From contig JAODUP010001431.1 of assembly GCA_025642065.1 (NCBI GenBank), positions 42,501-106,500 of the forward strand: a DNA stretch of 64,000 bases, given 5' to 3'. A model generated the notes under the pieces. That model worked only from the letters and a program-made list of their open reading frames with translations, had not been told where the DNA came from and did not search any database. Both the position numbers and the translations under genes were made by a program. The DNA comes from Paralvinella palmiformis. Its lineage: Eukaryota; Annelida; Polychaeta; Terebellida; Alvinellidae. Each line of letters begins with the position of its first letter. The stretch's first letter is position 1. This document shows positions 24,439 to 37,915 of the stretch, piece by piece.

Positions 24439-25293
24439 ACCAACTAATATTTGAAAGCAACATTGAACAGGTGTGTTTTAGAACGGAATTACAATTTTCA
24501 AGAGACGACGCATTTCTAATATCTGCCGACAACCTATTCCACACAGTAGGGGCTGCAACACTAAATTTACAAGCACCATATGATTTGAGCCGAGAAACAG
24601 TCACCTACAATAGTTCTGATTGGACGATCTGAGTTTTCGGGACACTTTCTAATGGACCCCAGTTCACACAGGTATTCAGGTGCCGTATCTTTGGTAGATT
24701 TATAAGTTATTACTTAAATCTTGAATTGATTAAACTTTCTAACAGGTAACCAATGCCGTGTTCAAATAATTGGAATGATATGATCATATTTTCGAGTATT
24801 TGTCACTATGTGAGCTGCGCTATTCTGAATTTGCTGAAGGCGATTAATGTTATAATCAGATATATCATATAAGTGTTTGTTTTTTTGTGTCAAGAATGTT
24901 TTTAAATAGTGGATGTTCTTGAGATGGTCGTAGGCAGCTCGGCAGCTCGTTAATACATGTGACAAAAATAACTCCTAGATAGCTTACTGACCCATGAAGG
25001 GTAATCGAAGATGCACCCATCTCTAATGATGGTGATTTTAGTGATTCAATATAATTTGGTGATGCCAAATATATAATATTTGTTCTATTATTATTTAATC
25101 TCATAAGATTTTTAGTCATCCATAACTGAATATGAGAAATGTTTGTGAAAAATAGATGATCATAAACTAAACCCTGTGGCACATCAAACAACGAAAACTG
25201 AACATTAGATAACACACCATGTACAGACACTCGAACAGACACATATTGATAATCGGGCAATCTTAGTTGTGAAACTCTTGAAATCGTAGACAT
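24338..25293 (-). mobile_element. CR1/L2-type LINE remnant with (ATT)n tail
   Basis: Reading the minus strand, the fragment begins with a region like the RT palm (FSLFDVPQG, about 25170), then SHIQLWMTKNLMRLNNNRTN (about 25130-25080), SVSYLGVIF (about 24985), CRAAYDHLKNI (about 24935), YNINRLQQIQNSAAHIVTNT (about 24860-24800), and after a gap TVSRLKSYGACKFSVAAPTV with WNRLSADIRNASSL (about 24600-24510). It ends in a trinucleotide tail. The catalytic FADD segment is deleted between the first two motifs. It is a different subfamily from the 17.4- and 62-kb elements but of the same general type. Confidence 0.85.
24367..24436. repeat. (AAT)n tail of the 24-kb LINE
   Basis: About 23 perfect AAT units lie immediately 3' of the LINE coding end, on the strand expected for an ATT-type tail. 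Confidence 0.95.
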
Positions 25294-26493
<1,200 letters not shown>

Positions 26494-26589
26494 TCATTAT
26501 CAGGAATAACATAGAAAGGATCATACAGTGATATTGACCTGACGTTGAAATTATATCTCACATAATGTAGCAACGTTTAATGTACAAAT

Positions 26590-27095
26590 TAACAAATCGA
26601 CATCTAATTGTTATAAACTCCTGCTAACTAAGTACCTTCTGTCACACATATATTGTTAACATTAATGTGAAACAAAGGGATTAGATTTATTCGGCTATCC
26701 ATTGACCTTAATATACCAAAGAAGATGTTTATGTTCACTAATGTCAATGCCATTTTTGTTTGATAATCTTCTAATACTCTTTGAAATGGTTATGAGAAGA
26801 AATGGCAAGTCATCTTCACAATAGAATACCCAGAGGCATTGTTGACGACAGATCTGGTTATCTCACCTGTCAGAAAACAGATTTGTTTCCGCGTGGTAAA
26901 GAACGAAACGTCGAAAATATTCTGACAGTTTTTATTTTCTAGAAGAAGTGCTTATCTAAAATTTAAGTTTGCTGCCATTTATAAACCAACAATGTCCGAC
27001 AGTTTGTTGAACCACGATGGCATTGAAATGGGGACGGTTCTCGTTCTCAACTGATGTGTCTTAAGGTCATTAATATGGAAAAATATTTATAAATC
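26590..27095 (-). repeat. Dispersed repeat I, copy 2
   Basis: Inverted match to 1205-1690. It carries about 45 extra bases around 26890-26935 (cgcgtggtaaagaacgaaac and following), between motifs that are adjacent in copy 1. Confidence 0.85.
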
Positions 27096-27379
27096 AAGCC
27101 AGTGACTGACGAAAAAAGACTGATTTGGTATATATTGGCTAATAAATGTCTGAATAGTGTTTAGAGAGGTATCGATGATCGACATCTAATCAGGATGTTA
27201 ACACATTTAAAAAGATCTGACGCTAATAGGTCAAGGTTTCCCCCGAAAACAAACAGATCAATCAAGCTGAAGCTTTTAATAAAATAATGAAGTATTCGCT
27301 AAAAACACATATATAATACAAGGATAATATTTATCAGATTGGGTGTATTATTCGGGGTTAATTAACTATGCCTCCTCCG

Positions 27380-27690
27380 CTTGAAAACATGTTTGATGTC
27401 CACCTTTATCACATTGAATGACCTTGTTAGCTCTCAGTGACACCGCAATAGATGCAGCATCCGTGTTTTAGATGAGGGAGATCCTAGTCTGAGTTAGATT
27501 GATGTATTCAGGTATTCCGTATCCGGTCATTCCTCTGCATACTCTAGTTAAGTGCGGTGCGGGATTTGCTGGATTTGCTAGCAAATAACGGATACATTTT
27601 CCAGTTGAAAGAACCACGAAATATTCAAATAATATGGGTTATACGTTTCCGTTAAAGTAGAGCTTTTATATTATACCACATAAGGTAAAG
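27380..27690 (+). repeat. Partial third copy of the outer end of block H
   Basis: Matches 37660-37915 on the same strand. Shared pieces include gctctcagtgaca (27431) with ggctcacagtgaca, gagttagattgatg (27491) with gagttggattgatg, and cgtttccgttaaagt (27646) with tgtttcccttaaagt. Identity is roughly 70%. It also matches, inverted, 11840-12090. Confidence 0.7.
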
Positions 27691-29759
27691 TTAACCAAAT
27701 CCTAGCCACCCTTTTCCAAACAGTTCTCAATAACTCATTATTCAAGATAATTAATACAACTTTACTCACCAAGAAAATGAAGTTAACCAAAACCTGGTCA
27801 TTAAGTGTAAGTGTTATTTGAGCGCTATAACCATGTGTTATATTAGTTTGAAACCGAATTTAGGATTTCACATTATCTTGGTCACATTTTACTTAATTCG
27901 GGCCGGTGAATATGTACTTTTCACCTAATCCTGGCCACCATTTCTTTAACCTAATCATACTTGAATAAATAGTCGTTTGTACACCCAAAAGTCATACTAT
28001 TAATGCAACCCATCTGTTATTTAAAGGTTAACATGAGGAAATAAGACGAAACATGTAAACAGGAGAATGAGGCTCTTTTGATTTGGGCATGGGGCAAAAC
28101 ACCGAATCTTAAGGACCTACCACTGTAAATACATGATCTAAGTCACTTTTTAAATACTCTTTTGGAACCTAAGATATCTAAACTGTACTGAATGTCTTAA
28201 AAATGGAAAATGGACAAGACTTTCTAAATCTAAGTTATTTAGACCCTTGTACATCGAAGTCTAGAGACTGGATAACTAGCCCCTCGAAAAAGTATCGGAG
28301 GTAAGATATATGGAGAACCCTGTTCCACCCCCACTACTATATAGTCTATGTACTAAGCCCAGAGTCAATTTTAGATAATCATTTTCAATTTGAATCTGAA
28401 TAATGAAAATATTTCCCCGCAAAGATGGGTTCGTTTCAACTCCTGGCTAAAGAACACACACAACAGTCAATAGTTAGGTTATAAAAGAACAATCTTTTAT
28501 CACCTTATTCCAAGAAAAGTTAACTATTAAACAATTGTTTGTGTCACATGTGGTAAATGCAAAGCATTAATCAGTATGTCCATAAGCATAACATCTAACA
28601 AAATCTCAATCATATCTATTAAAGACTTCCCCCCCCCCCCCAGCACAAACGGGCTGCAATAACTGTTGTTACTTCCTTATTTCAACTTGGCCTTCAGTGA
28701 AGAGATTGTATACAGGACTTAGCCAGTAGCTTCAGTGGCTTGTGATCAAGGACATTTCCAGATTCATTCATGTTCCAAATTTTGACGCCAAGTTTATAAA
28801 CATATCGTGCTTAATCATGCCAGACGAATTGCTTCGAAGTATGACTCCGCAACTTCCCGCTCCATACCCTGATGACGAACAGCTGCTGTTGGTTCTGGTT
28901 TTCTTAACTTCAGATCAGGGTGTCGTTTCAGAATTCCACACCGTCACTTATTTTTATCTTTGAAACTCTCACCATACTTTTTCGTATACTGCCCAGCATA
29001 TATCAAAAACCGTTTTTTTCCGAATCATACACCCATGTCTGTCCGGTTACACGCATAGTCAAAATGTTCTCTCTCTTGTTTTGTTTGGTTGAACCTGTAC
29101 ATCCTCCCCCGATTTTGCATCAAGTGTTACCTTCTCATTGAGGTGGATCCGAAGTATTGCCCGTGGTACAATAAATGTGGTTTGGGCTGCTCGCTGGAAC
29201 ATCTAGCCTGAGTAGAGTAGAATAGAGCAGATTTTATTTTCAATTTCTACAAAGCTGTACAGTTTTATAATGTAGTACTTAAATACATATATACTAGGAA
29301 ATTGAAGGACCAAGATAACCTAAGCTGTCTTCCCTTTGGCTCCAACACTAATACTAAAAACGAAAATACATTTGGTATATTGACAATGAAGGCATCGGCG
29401 TAAATTATGGCGGCAGTGTATTGATGAAGGTCGTCTGGGTCAGGGATATTACATTTATACAAAAACAAATGAAGACCAAACAATCAGGAGACAATGCAAG
29501 AGTCAGGCAACTTGTGAATACACACACACACACACACGCACACACACGCACACGCGCAGACACACACACACACTTATTATGTTGGGCACTTTCACACCTG
29601 TACAAACATATAAATTCTATTCAATTATCGTTGGGATGTTTTCAAAACACCGGGTTGCGTAAGTTCACAAGTAGAACAAAGAGATTAAAATAGCACCCCT
29701 CCTTTGTTAAAAAGAACTAAAGGATTAAGTGCGTGGCTTCCTATTGAAAATTGTGTATA
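27691..29759. other. No supported gene
   Basis: Contains a poly-C run (28629-28641) and a (CA)n tract (29519-29573). Two overlapping 73-codon frames at 28742-29141 lie in slightly GC-richer sequence but show no domain I recognise and no second copy in the window. Confidence 0.45.
29519..29573. repeat. Interrupted (CA)n/(CGCA) microsatellite
   Basis: CA units with several CGCA interruptions. Confidence 0.93.
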
Positions 29760-30094
29760 TAAACCTCGAGCAATATGGTAACGTTAGACGCATCATTCTT
29801 TGATTTCACCTTGTTGCACGCACTAGACCATAGTCTCTCGCCGCTACAACCAGTTGATTACATCGAGTTATTATTCGCTCTACTTGCTCACGCGTTCTTT
29901 GTTGGACTGACTCCGCTGTCTAGCCTAGCCTAGCCCGATCTTTTCAACCGAGACGCTTGAGTTCCACAGTTTTCTCTACCCCGTAGTTCACACTACGAAC
30001 TAGAACTTTCACCGCACAGCTTACCTGTTGTTTACTCTCTACGTCTCAGGACTATTTCTTACCTGTTTCATTTAGAGTATAATATCTTTCAACC
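29760..30094 (+). other. GC-richer leader upstream of the 30.1-kb frame
   Basis: Base composition rises sharply, with several CpGs and pyrimidine-rich stretches, compared with the AT-rich surroundings. It leads directly into the ATG at 30095 (context caaccATGtc). This fits a 5' UTR of a retroelement or of a host first exon. I see no TATA box that I would trust. Confidence 0.4.
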
Positions 30095-30517
30095 ATGTCT
30101 GGAATACAACCAGCCACATCCAACAATTCGGACAAATGGGAGACCGTGAAAGGGAAGAAAAGGTCCCGCCACAACTCTCCGGAAGAGATCTCTCATCCCG
30201 AAGAAAATACCCAGGAACAGCGACCCGCTCCAGCACCACAGGCCAGACCGCATACCATTCAGGTGGTAAAGACGGATGTATGGAAATCAGAGTTCGATAT
30301 CCTAATGAGCCTGAACAAGGAACGCACGGAACTCGACTTCGAGGTAAGACACATCAGGGATGGCGCCACGCTCCTGAAGACGACAAGCCTGGAGATGAGG
30401 GATTCGATCCTACAAATAGAGGAGCTCCAGAAGAAGCCGGTGAAGTTCACCCTGATGGCGCCGCCGACCCGGAATCTAAAGTATGTAATTACAAATGTTC
30501 CAATCTGCTTGTCATAA
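30095..30517 (+). CDS. Possible retroelement ORF1/gag-like N-terminal fragment (or host first exon)
   Basis: The 140-codon frame starts at a good-context ATG. Residues about 1-60 are polar and proline/glutamine-rich (DKWETVKGKKRSRHN, then PAPAPQARP). Residues about 65-135 look like a folded domain with alternating hydrophobics, containing FEVRHIRDGATLLKT and, near the end, PVKFTLMAPPTRNLKYVITN. A disordered N-terminus followed by an RRM-like domain is the plan of many non-LTR retrotransposon ORF1 proteins; the later zinc knuckles would be missing here. The frame stops at TAA in AT-rich DNA. The sequence ctaaagtatgt near 30480 could also be a splice donor, which would make this a 5' exon. An overlapping frame at 30136-30528 is a GC-driven shadow. 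Confidence 0.45.
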   Translation: MSGIQPATSNNSDKWETVKGKKRSRHNSPEEISHPEENTQEQRPAPAPQARPHTIQVVKTDVWKSEFDILMSLNKERTELDFEVRHIRDGATLLKTTSLEMRDSILQIEELQKKPVKFTLMAPPTRNLKYVITNVPICLS

Positions 30518-30534
30518 ATAACATTTAAGAACTA

Positions 30535-30640
30535 CAATAGTTAGAATAGCATAAATTAGGTCAGGTTTGAAAATGATAGCATAGTTCAAACAGTACGGAA
30601 GCTATGACGCGCTATTACGGTCTGCTTCAGCGCAGATGTC
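30535..30640 (+). repeat. Short repeat shared with the right edge of the window
   Basis: The motif ttacggtctgcttcagcgcagat (near 30612) parallels taacggtctgctaaagcgccgat near 63590, with tttgaaaatg upstream in both. It probably belongs to one mobile-element family. Confidence 0.5.
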
Positions 30641-30934
30641 AGTCTTTTAATAGTAATTAAGATAAACAGTTTTAATAGTAGTCGCTTCATGATGCCTGCC
30701 CGTTGTAAAAACTGATCTTTGAAGACAGTGACAATTGGGTTATATGGTTTATATAGTATTGCTTTGAAGAAAGATACAGCAATTAAAAACTAGCTATAAA
30801 TAGGGCTGCTTAGATAATTAATCTAAACATTCTCACTACTGCCGTGATCTGACTTGGGTGTTCTACTCCCAAACTCCACGGCTGTAGGTGATTCGCATTT
30901 TGACTTTGCTTGGCGGCTTAGGGACTGGTGAGAC

Positions 30935-31052
30935 ATTACACATGTCTCAGCAAGAAAAGTCGCCACTCTGGATTCAGTCCCCTGAAGAAACGTCCAGAGT
31001 TTGAATTCACGGTTCGAGATTCTCTGTGCCTGTGCCTTATTATACACAGCTA

Positions 31053-31117
<65 letters not shown>

Positions 31118-31235
31118 TACACATGTCTCAGCAAGAAAAGTCGCCACTCTGGATTCAGTCCCCTGAAGAAACGTCCAGAGTTTGAATTCACGGTTCGAGA
31201 TTCTCTGTGCCTTATTATACACAGCTCACACACTC
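30935..31235. repeat. 181-bp tandem duplication containing a (CA)n tract
   Basis: The segment starting attacacatgtctcagcaag at 30935 begins again at 31116. About 110 bases are identical apart from one six-base tgtgcc duplication in the first copy. The (CA)n at 31054-31115 forms the rest of the first unit, and a looser CA/CTCA tract follows the second. The near-perfect identity points to a very recent event. Confidence 0.95.
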
Positions 31236-31280
31236 ACACACACTCACACACTCTCACACACACACACACACATATACACA

Positions 31281-32035
31281 TTCACTAAATTGTGTCTCAA
31301 TTACATAGGGAATAAAAATACTTAAATCATTTCTTATATTTTAACAAATGTTGATAAATAGTCCCACTCCTCCCCTGTTATCATCATCACGACATCGAAA
31401 AATAATATCATGAAACCAGGCAGCTTCAAATGATGATCTCCCTCATATTTGACTATTTCACTTATACCAATAAGGTCAAAGGAAAGATTGTCTCCTGAAA
31501 TTCACATAATAATTATTTAAATGATTCTCCGTTTGTAGAAAGACTAAACTACGGTTTAAAGGCTAATAAGACCTAGAGTTCGAAGTTCGGTTTGTAAAAG
31601 ATCTGAACTGCTCAGGTGTATAATAACCACAATCTACTTGTGTATCGTTGAATGGCGTGGTAAGATTTTCATTTATGCCATATAACGATAACAAATCAAA
31701 TTTTTCCCGTCTCCTAATCTGGTCGAGCTATAGCCTATCCTGGGTCATAATATAACCACTTCTCAAGACCCAAAATAGACACAAAGCTAGCCAAATAACC
31801 GCATATTAGATCCGGCCATACAAGACATATCCTGAGTGGCAGGTGAAATATCGAAGGCTATAATCGCCTGTTAAAACCATGGCCCCAGTGTTATTATATA
31901 GAATGATAAATATATTGTGCATTTTAGCTACATTGTTGTTTTACTAACCTGGTTCTATATTTAATAAAACAGTCATGTCGAATCATTTATCGGGTAGAAA
32001 ACATTGATATCAAAGGCTGTTTTAAATATAAAACA
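31281..32035. other. No feature recognised
   Basis: AT-rich sequence with no credible frame or repeat partner. Confidence 0.45.
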
Positions 32036-32038
32036 TGC

Positions 32039-32158
<120 letters not shown>

Positions 32159-32306
32159 TATACACATACATGCACATACAGGCAAACATAATCAAATAGT
32201 ATAGTACAATAATATGTCCTGGATTCAGCGACAACTGAATAGTGTTACTTATTCAACACACATTTAGTTACATGTTCTTGACTACCGTTTAACAAGTGTA
32301 TCATAA

Positions 32307-32828
32307 CTGGGATTACTGTAAACAGACGCTAACCTGGAGTGGTTAATTCGGGTGAGTGTATGATTAAATGTATCATTGAGAAAGTGAGTGAGTGAGCGAT
32401 TTGGCGAGTGAGTGAGTCTGGCAAGATATTTGGTATTTGACTGTCTGAACTGCTGCAGGCATGTCGGTCTCATTCCAAAGCTTAGTCTGCATGTGCTTTG
32501 AGTGAGGGTAGGAATTGTTGTTCAGTAAGCATCTCTATTATGTGACTTACGTTCACTCTATGAAACATGTACCACACATGCCTACGAGTCACCGTTTTTA
32601 TGTACAACGATGTCGGTTAAGAGACGAAAAAGACTAAAGTTCTAGGTGTAGCTGGGATTACTTTAAACAGACGCTAACCTGGAGTGGTTAATGCAGGTGA
32701 GTATACGATTAAATGCATCCTTGAGATAACGAGCAAGTGAGTGAGTGAGTGAGTGAGTGAGTGAGTGAGTGAGTGGGTGGGTGAGTGATTTAGTAAGTGA
32801 GTGAGTCTGCCAAGATGTCTTGGTATTG
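32307..32828. repeat. 345-bp tandem duplication with internal (GTGA)n
   Basis: The phrase ctgggattact-taaacagacgctaacctgg occurs at 32307 and again at 32652. Both are followed by a GAGT/GTGA run and by gagtctg-caagat. The GTGA run is longer in the second copy (about 32735-32785). Divergence of roughly 10-15% shows it is older than the 181-bp duplication at 31 kb. Confidence 0.9.
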
Positions 32829-32839
32829 TTGCATGAAAC

Positions 32840-34714
32840 ATCCGTATATATGATGATAACTGACGATAAAGAAACAAATCCATTATTTCCACGTTCGTTT
32901 GCTGTTTATTATGTTTGTTTTCTTTGTTGACTTATTTCGACACGAACATTTGCAGATGAGCGTTAGATATCGCTTGATCTACGATATCGCATATTAGTTA
33001 CGTTTATCATAAAACTAAAACTTTCAATAATCTCATTTTAAATAAACACTGATCTAGATTTGCGTCGAAAGTTTGTTTTTCTTTGTCGCTTTTTCTAAAT
33101 AATGACGAACGGTGTTCAGCTTAATGTTAAGTGTACTTATACCAGATAACTAGGTATCGGCTTTCTGTACATGCACTGAGTCTGTTTTCTGAGGTAATAA
33201 ATATCGCATTCTGACCACATCTCTCTTTATTGTGGGTCAAAGCTCTTCGTAGTTTAGGCAATAACCTCCTCATGGTGAGGATGGGACATCATGATTTCAT
33301 GTTGACGACAAAGGATAGGAAACAATAGATTCGATGGGCTGATTGTTTACACAATAAATTAATGATGTCCCAATAATATTACCACAAGATGAGTAACCAT
33401 GACAACCGACTGGCTTCAAACTTCGCCAAAATAATATCGCTCAAATACGATATAGGCACCGAACTCGGAAACACTAAGAATAATTTCAACATACCTTAGA
33501 CTTCTCAAAATGAAGCAGACATATAAATAATATTTTGTTATCTGGCGTGATTTATAGTAGGTTGATATTTAGAATAGATTCACCATTAATATATTCATTG
33601 ACAGTTTTCACATTTAACCGTACCGTTTCCTATTAGGAGTCCGTCTTCTATATGTTATCTCTTGTTATCAACCTCAATCTCAGCAAGAGTTGGGTATTGC
33701 CCATCAGCACTAGTCACGCCCCAGACGTATGTCCAAGGATCATCTGAATGGGGCAACACAAGCATAAACTGAATTTGAACCAACAACCTGGAAGCTTGCT
33801 GTCAGCAGAACCCTCAATCGCAGAAACAGGTCCCCTCACCTGTGGACATGTTAATGGTACCAGGATACACCATTTATTAACGTTCAGCCTACGTCCTTAA
33901 GTGATTTCTTTATTGAATAACATTATGTGCAACATTTGTGGCAATGCCGACGACTATAATAAGAGGAAACGCGCTAAAACCTTTCTTGAACAATACGCTA
34001 TTGTTGTGACGACTCAATGACTCAATGATTTAATAACTCGGCAAGGCAATGACTCATAAACTCAGCGACAAAACGGTGGACAGATGACGACGACGCATTA
34101 CTCATTCAAAGCCACTGATTCCTCATTCATTCTTCTTATACAAGTAAAACGCGTTGTATGTCAATAACTAACACATTAATAAAATATACGAGCCAGTAAG
34201 TCAATGAGTTACTATCCCTAACACTTACTATTATTGAATCTTTATATTTTTATTTTTATTAAGTCACCCTTATACATTATTCATTGTCTCGGCGCTTTAT
34301 TATGAAGGATTTTGATTTGTTTACACGGCAGATCAGCGACGTACAAATGACAAACGTTTTTAATTGTGATAATTCGTCGATTGTAGACGGATGATTTTCA
34401 CATACACGAATTTCGAAAATTACGTCACATGGGGAGACGTTTCTCACGGAATTCAATTTTCTTGAGATATTTGCACGAATCATTTCAAATGAGAAATGGA
34501 AGAATATCATTTATCAGAATATTGGTCGAGATTTATTCTATGATTGATAGCATACGGGTTTAAACAGAACCAATCAAGTAATTTCATATAAAGGCATAAC
34601 GCAGACCATAAACGGACGAAGAAAAGAGTTCCGGAGTGGATCAATTATCTTAGAGATGAACCGAGATGCGATTATAACAGCTTTAACAATTCAATATTCT
34701 CAGGGTATACATAT
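32840..34714. other. No feature recognised
   Basis: AT-rich sequence. A 77-codon minus-strand frame at 34277-34510 has no recognisable domain. Confidence 0.45.
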
Positions 34715-35808
34715 AGTTAGTTGAATCAATATTTATAATGCTAACAAATATATTTTAAAATCAAATCTACTAAATATTTCTTTCTCAAATTGATTTGTTT
34801 ATTTTATTAAATATCTGAAATTAATTAAAACAAGCGAATAAATCTATGACAATTCTTTTCCTTTTACATTATTATTGATGCTGCTTAATTCGTTACCATC
34901 TACATAGAAGTAAACAATTTGTAATAATTAAACAGGTTAATGGCCAACGCTTCAACCAAGTGAATCAACAATGAATTACACTTTTTTTATCAACCAATAG
35001 CAACTAATTTTCTATGACATTTTTTGCCAGAAGTCTACTGTTAATAAGGAGATGCTAGAAGGCAATAAACGAGATGATCTACGTTAATTACATTAAATGT
35101 GGCAAAACCGTGACCTTTTTACCGCATCGTGGCGCCACCGTCGGTGATGTCGTGATTTTTTCTTTCTTTTATTCTTATTTTTGTTATTTCAAGTATTTTT
35201 ATCACGACGTGGATGACGTAGTTGAGCTACCTGGCGTTGGACGAAACGACGTTAATTGAACTGAAGTTTACTCTAGAAAAGAGACGTATAGACGAATTTG
35301 ACGTATGCCGAAATGACATAAAGCGGGCTATTACTGTATGTAAGCATGTCTAGTAACAAGCTGATATCCGAAGGATGGATATCCAGAATGAACGCCAGTT
35401 TATAACCGGATCGCTTGCAGTGCCCTCTCTGTAACTATTTCGCGCAAAACCCAACTGGTCATCACTAATTATGGCTAAATGTTACGAATTATGATTTATT
35501 ATATAGTTATTTCCTATAAACCACATACGTATCATTAGCTTCGTGTGTATCGTTAGCCATATCTCTATCATTGACATTTACATATGACAAAGGGAACAGA
35601 ATTAATGAAATAACAGGGAACATTATATATAAAAAGAACCAAGATCTTGATGATGATGATGATGATGATTGATTATTATATAGTAATGATGCTGATGATG
35701 TTTAGATAGCCATTTTATGCTTTAAGAAAAGTCCTTATCTTAACGGCGGATCTCTTCTGAAATGGTAAGGAAGGGGTTGTTGTTGTTGTTGTTGTTGTTG
35801 TCGTCATC

Positions 35809-36100
35809 AAACCGCCTGTTTGGCCACATAGGTAGATCGTGAGACTATTTACCTATGGCTATGATCATTCTGTGCGGGAGGTCGCAGGTTCTCGCCTCGG
35901 CCGTGACACTATAGTAGGAGGAGTTTTTCATCCAACCAGGCAACTGACAAGGTTTTCTCCACCGAATATGCTATTTACTATAAATTATAAATTTATTTAG
36001 AATTAGTCTCCGTGGGGAAGCTGTAAATTACAGACCATTTTCGTCTCCCTCACTTGAGGTTGCCAGCCACGTAAAAAACTGCCATTTCGGCCATTATTAT
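35809..36100 (+). mobile_element. tRNA-derived SINE inserted in block H copy 2
   Basis: An A-box-like sequence (tggccacataggtagatcg, 35821-35839) and a B-box-like sequence (ggttctcgcct, 35888-35898) head a roughly 290-bp element. Comparison with block H copy 1 near 14560 shows the flanks gttgtcgtcat and taaatggta are adjacent there, so the element is an insertion and its limits are defined by the empty site. The right end is ATT-rich. No good target-site duplication is visible. Confidence 0.75.
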
Positions 36101-36659
36101 TAAATGGTACATTAAAATATATTAATAAAGTGTTTCAATTAAGACCTGTCAACCTAACCAGGTGTGTCCTGAGAGAAGCCATTATAATTGATTGTTGTTT
36201 ACCAGGTAAAGATATAATATTAATAATATAAAGTAAAGGTTTACGGATTGTGAAACAGAGTATTATTTTCTATGCTAGTGGTGCTCGTCAGAGATGAGAA
36301 ACATATCTGAGTGGCTACCACGTAATAAGATCCAGGGTTAATATGTAAATGTTTTCTAGCGGCATGCTTTACTATCACTGGATGTGGAAACTTGGTGGTT
36401 TGTATGCACCGTAGGTTAAGTGTATTTATATCATAGGTGTAAAATTAGCATATGCTGATGTCTACAAATGTGTAAAAAGGAAATAATTTACGGCCTGCCA
36501 CATTTTTGGTGCGGGTGAAGGAGTATTAGTGGTCGAAAATTTGTGTTAGCTCCTGTAGAAGGAATTGAAAGGTTCTCCAGCATTTAGGTTCATGTAAGAT
36601 TTCGGTGTTCAATATATCTTTAAGATATGTTTATATATTGTGTGTATTTGGGCGTGTAG

Positions 36660-36733
<74 letters not shown>

Positions 36734-36739
36734 TATATA
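36660..36739. repeat. (TA)n microsatellite in the centre of block H copy 2
   Basis: About 80 bases with one phase break near 36691. Confidence 0.95.
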
Positions 36740-37084
36740 CAGCGTATTTATAGACACATCGTTTAACATAGAGATGTAATTATGATGCAGTGATAATTCT
36801 AATTTTGTTTAGAATATCAGACTGTTTCAGTACGAGTAGAATGCAGTAATAATGTATCTATCTAACAGTTGTTCGTATCCTGAAATTTATAATTTTTTGA
36901 TTGGAGGCTAATCCGGATATCTGTGACAGCGATATAGTAGATGATACGAAACCAATTTACTCTTAACTTTATACTAAATAAGTACTCGTCTATAGTTTCA
37001 TGTCGGTCTGATAACCAGGTCGGTGATCTAAGTTGAGTTAGCTAGTCTCAGTTCTAGTAACAACTTGGACAAAACGACCAGGGG

Positions 37085-37195
37085 AAGTATACCGGAGAAA
37101 TATATATCGCACAAATACAGGTATCAGCCAGATCCGAACCCACAACCACATTGTTTAAAGCGAAGCGCTCTAACAAATACGCCAACGGAAAGTCA
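37085..37195 (-). mobile_element. tRNA-derived SINE head, inverted copy in block H
   Basis: Reverse complement of 12531-12640. The B-box reads gatccgaaccc near 37130 on the plus strand and the A-box cgctctaacaaatacgccaa near 37167. It is shared with block H copy 1 at the same relative place. Confidence 0.75.
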
Positions 37196-37915
37196 CCTTT
37201 ATTACTAGGTGGGATAGGATCATTGGTGGTTTTATTAATCAACATTTATAGAAATATTACTTATATGAATTGTATATGTACATGTTTATGAGTTGGTATA
37301 TTGGGTAAGTTGGGAATATTGCCAAATTACATTTGTACAATTTACGGGATATAACTCTTTATATAATAATAAATACATGTTTAAAACATATTTTATGTTA
37401 ATTGTATTGAGTATAACATTTACATTATGTGTGCATTTATCAAAATTAGTGATTGTAATCCATAAGTGAATCAGGTGATCGGGCCAAAACGTTTAGTTGA
37501 AGAATGAAACATGCGAAATTTTTATCATAGCACCCTATCGGCTGTTTATAATAGAAGTTACATATTGTCGAGTTAGCTATGTCTTAAATGTTATACATAT
37601 TTGCATTAGATGTCTGTCTAGTAATATTAAGTTATTAACCAACTGGTCGGGTGTCCTCCTTTAACTCACATTATGACGTTGATGGCTCACAGTGACATCT
37701 CAATAAACGCTTCATCCATGTTTGAGACAAGCTAAATCTTAGCATGAGTTGGATTGATGCACTCCGGCGTTCCATACGAATCCATGATCCACTATATTAC
37801 AGTCAGACGGAACTGACCGAAAAGTAACAGAGTTAGCCGCGAGATGAGCCACGGAACATTCATATAATCGGAGATCTATGTTTCCCTTAAAGTGGAAGTC
37901 TTACATCACCTGAAT

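Larger units (their letters stand above)
34715..37915 (-). repeat. Large repeat block H, copy 2 (inverted)
   Basis: Reverse complement of 11835-16065, as detailed for copy 1. Differences are an extra SINE at 35809-36100, absence of the LINE fragment found in copy 1, and an unrelated central segment (36336-36839, with a long AT tract) in place of the 13.2-14.3-kb segment. In both copies the two outer arms stay collinear. Confidence 0.82.

Noticed and set aside
28742..29141. Two overlapping 73-codon frames as a small gene
   Set aside because: No domain, no repeat partner and no splice or promoter signal that I could support.
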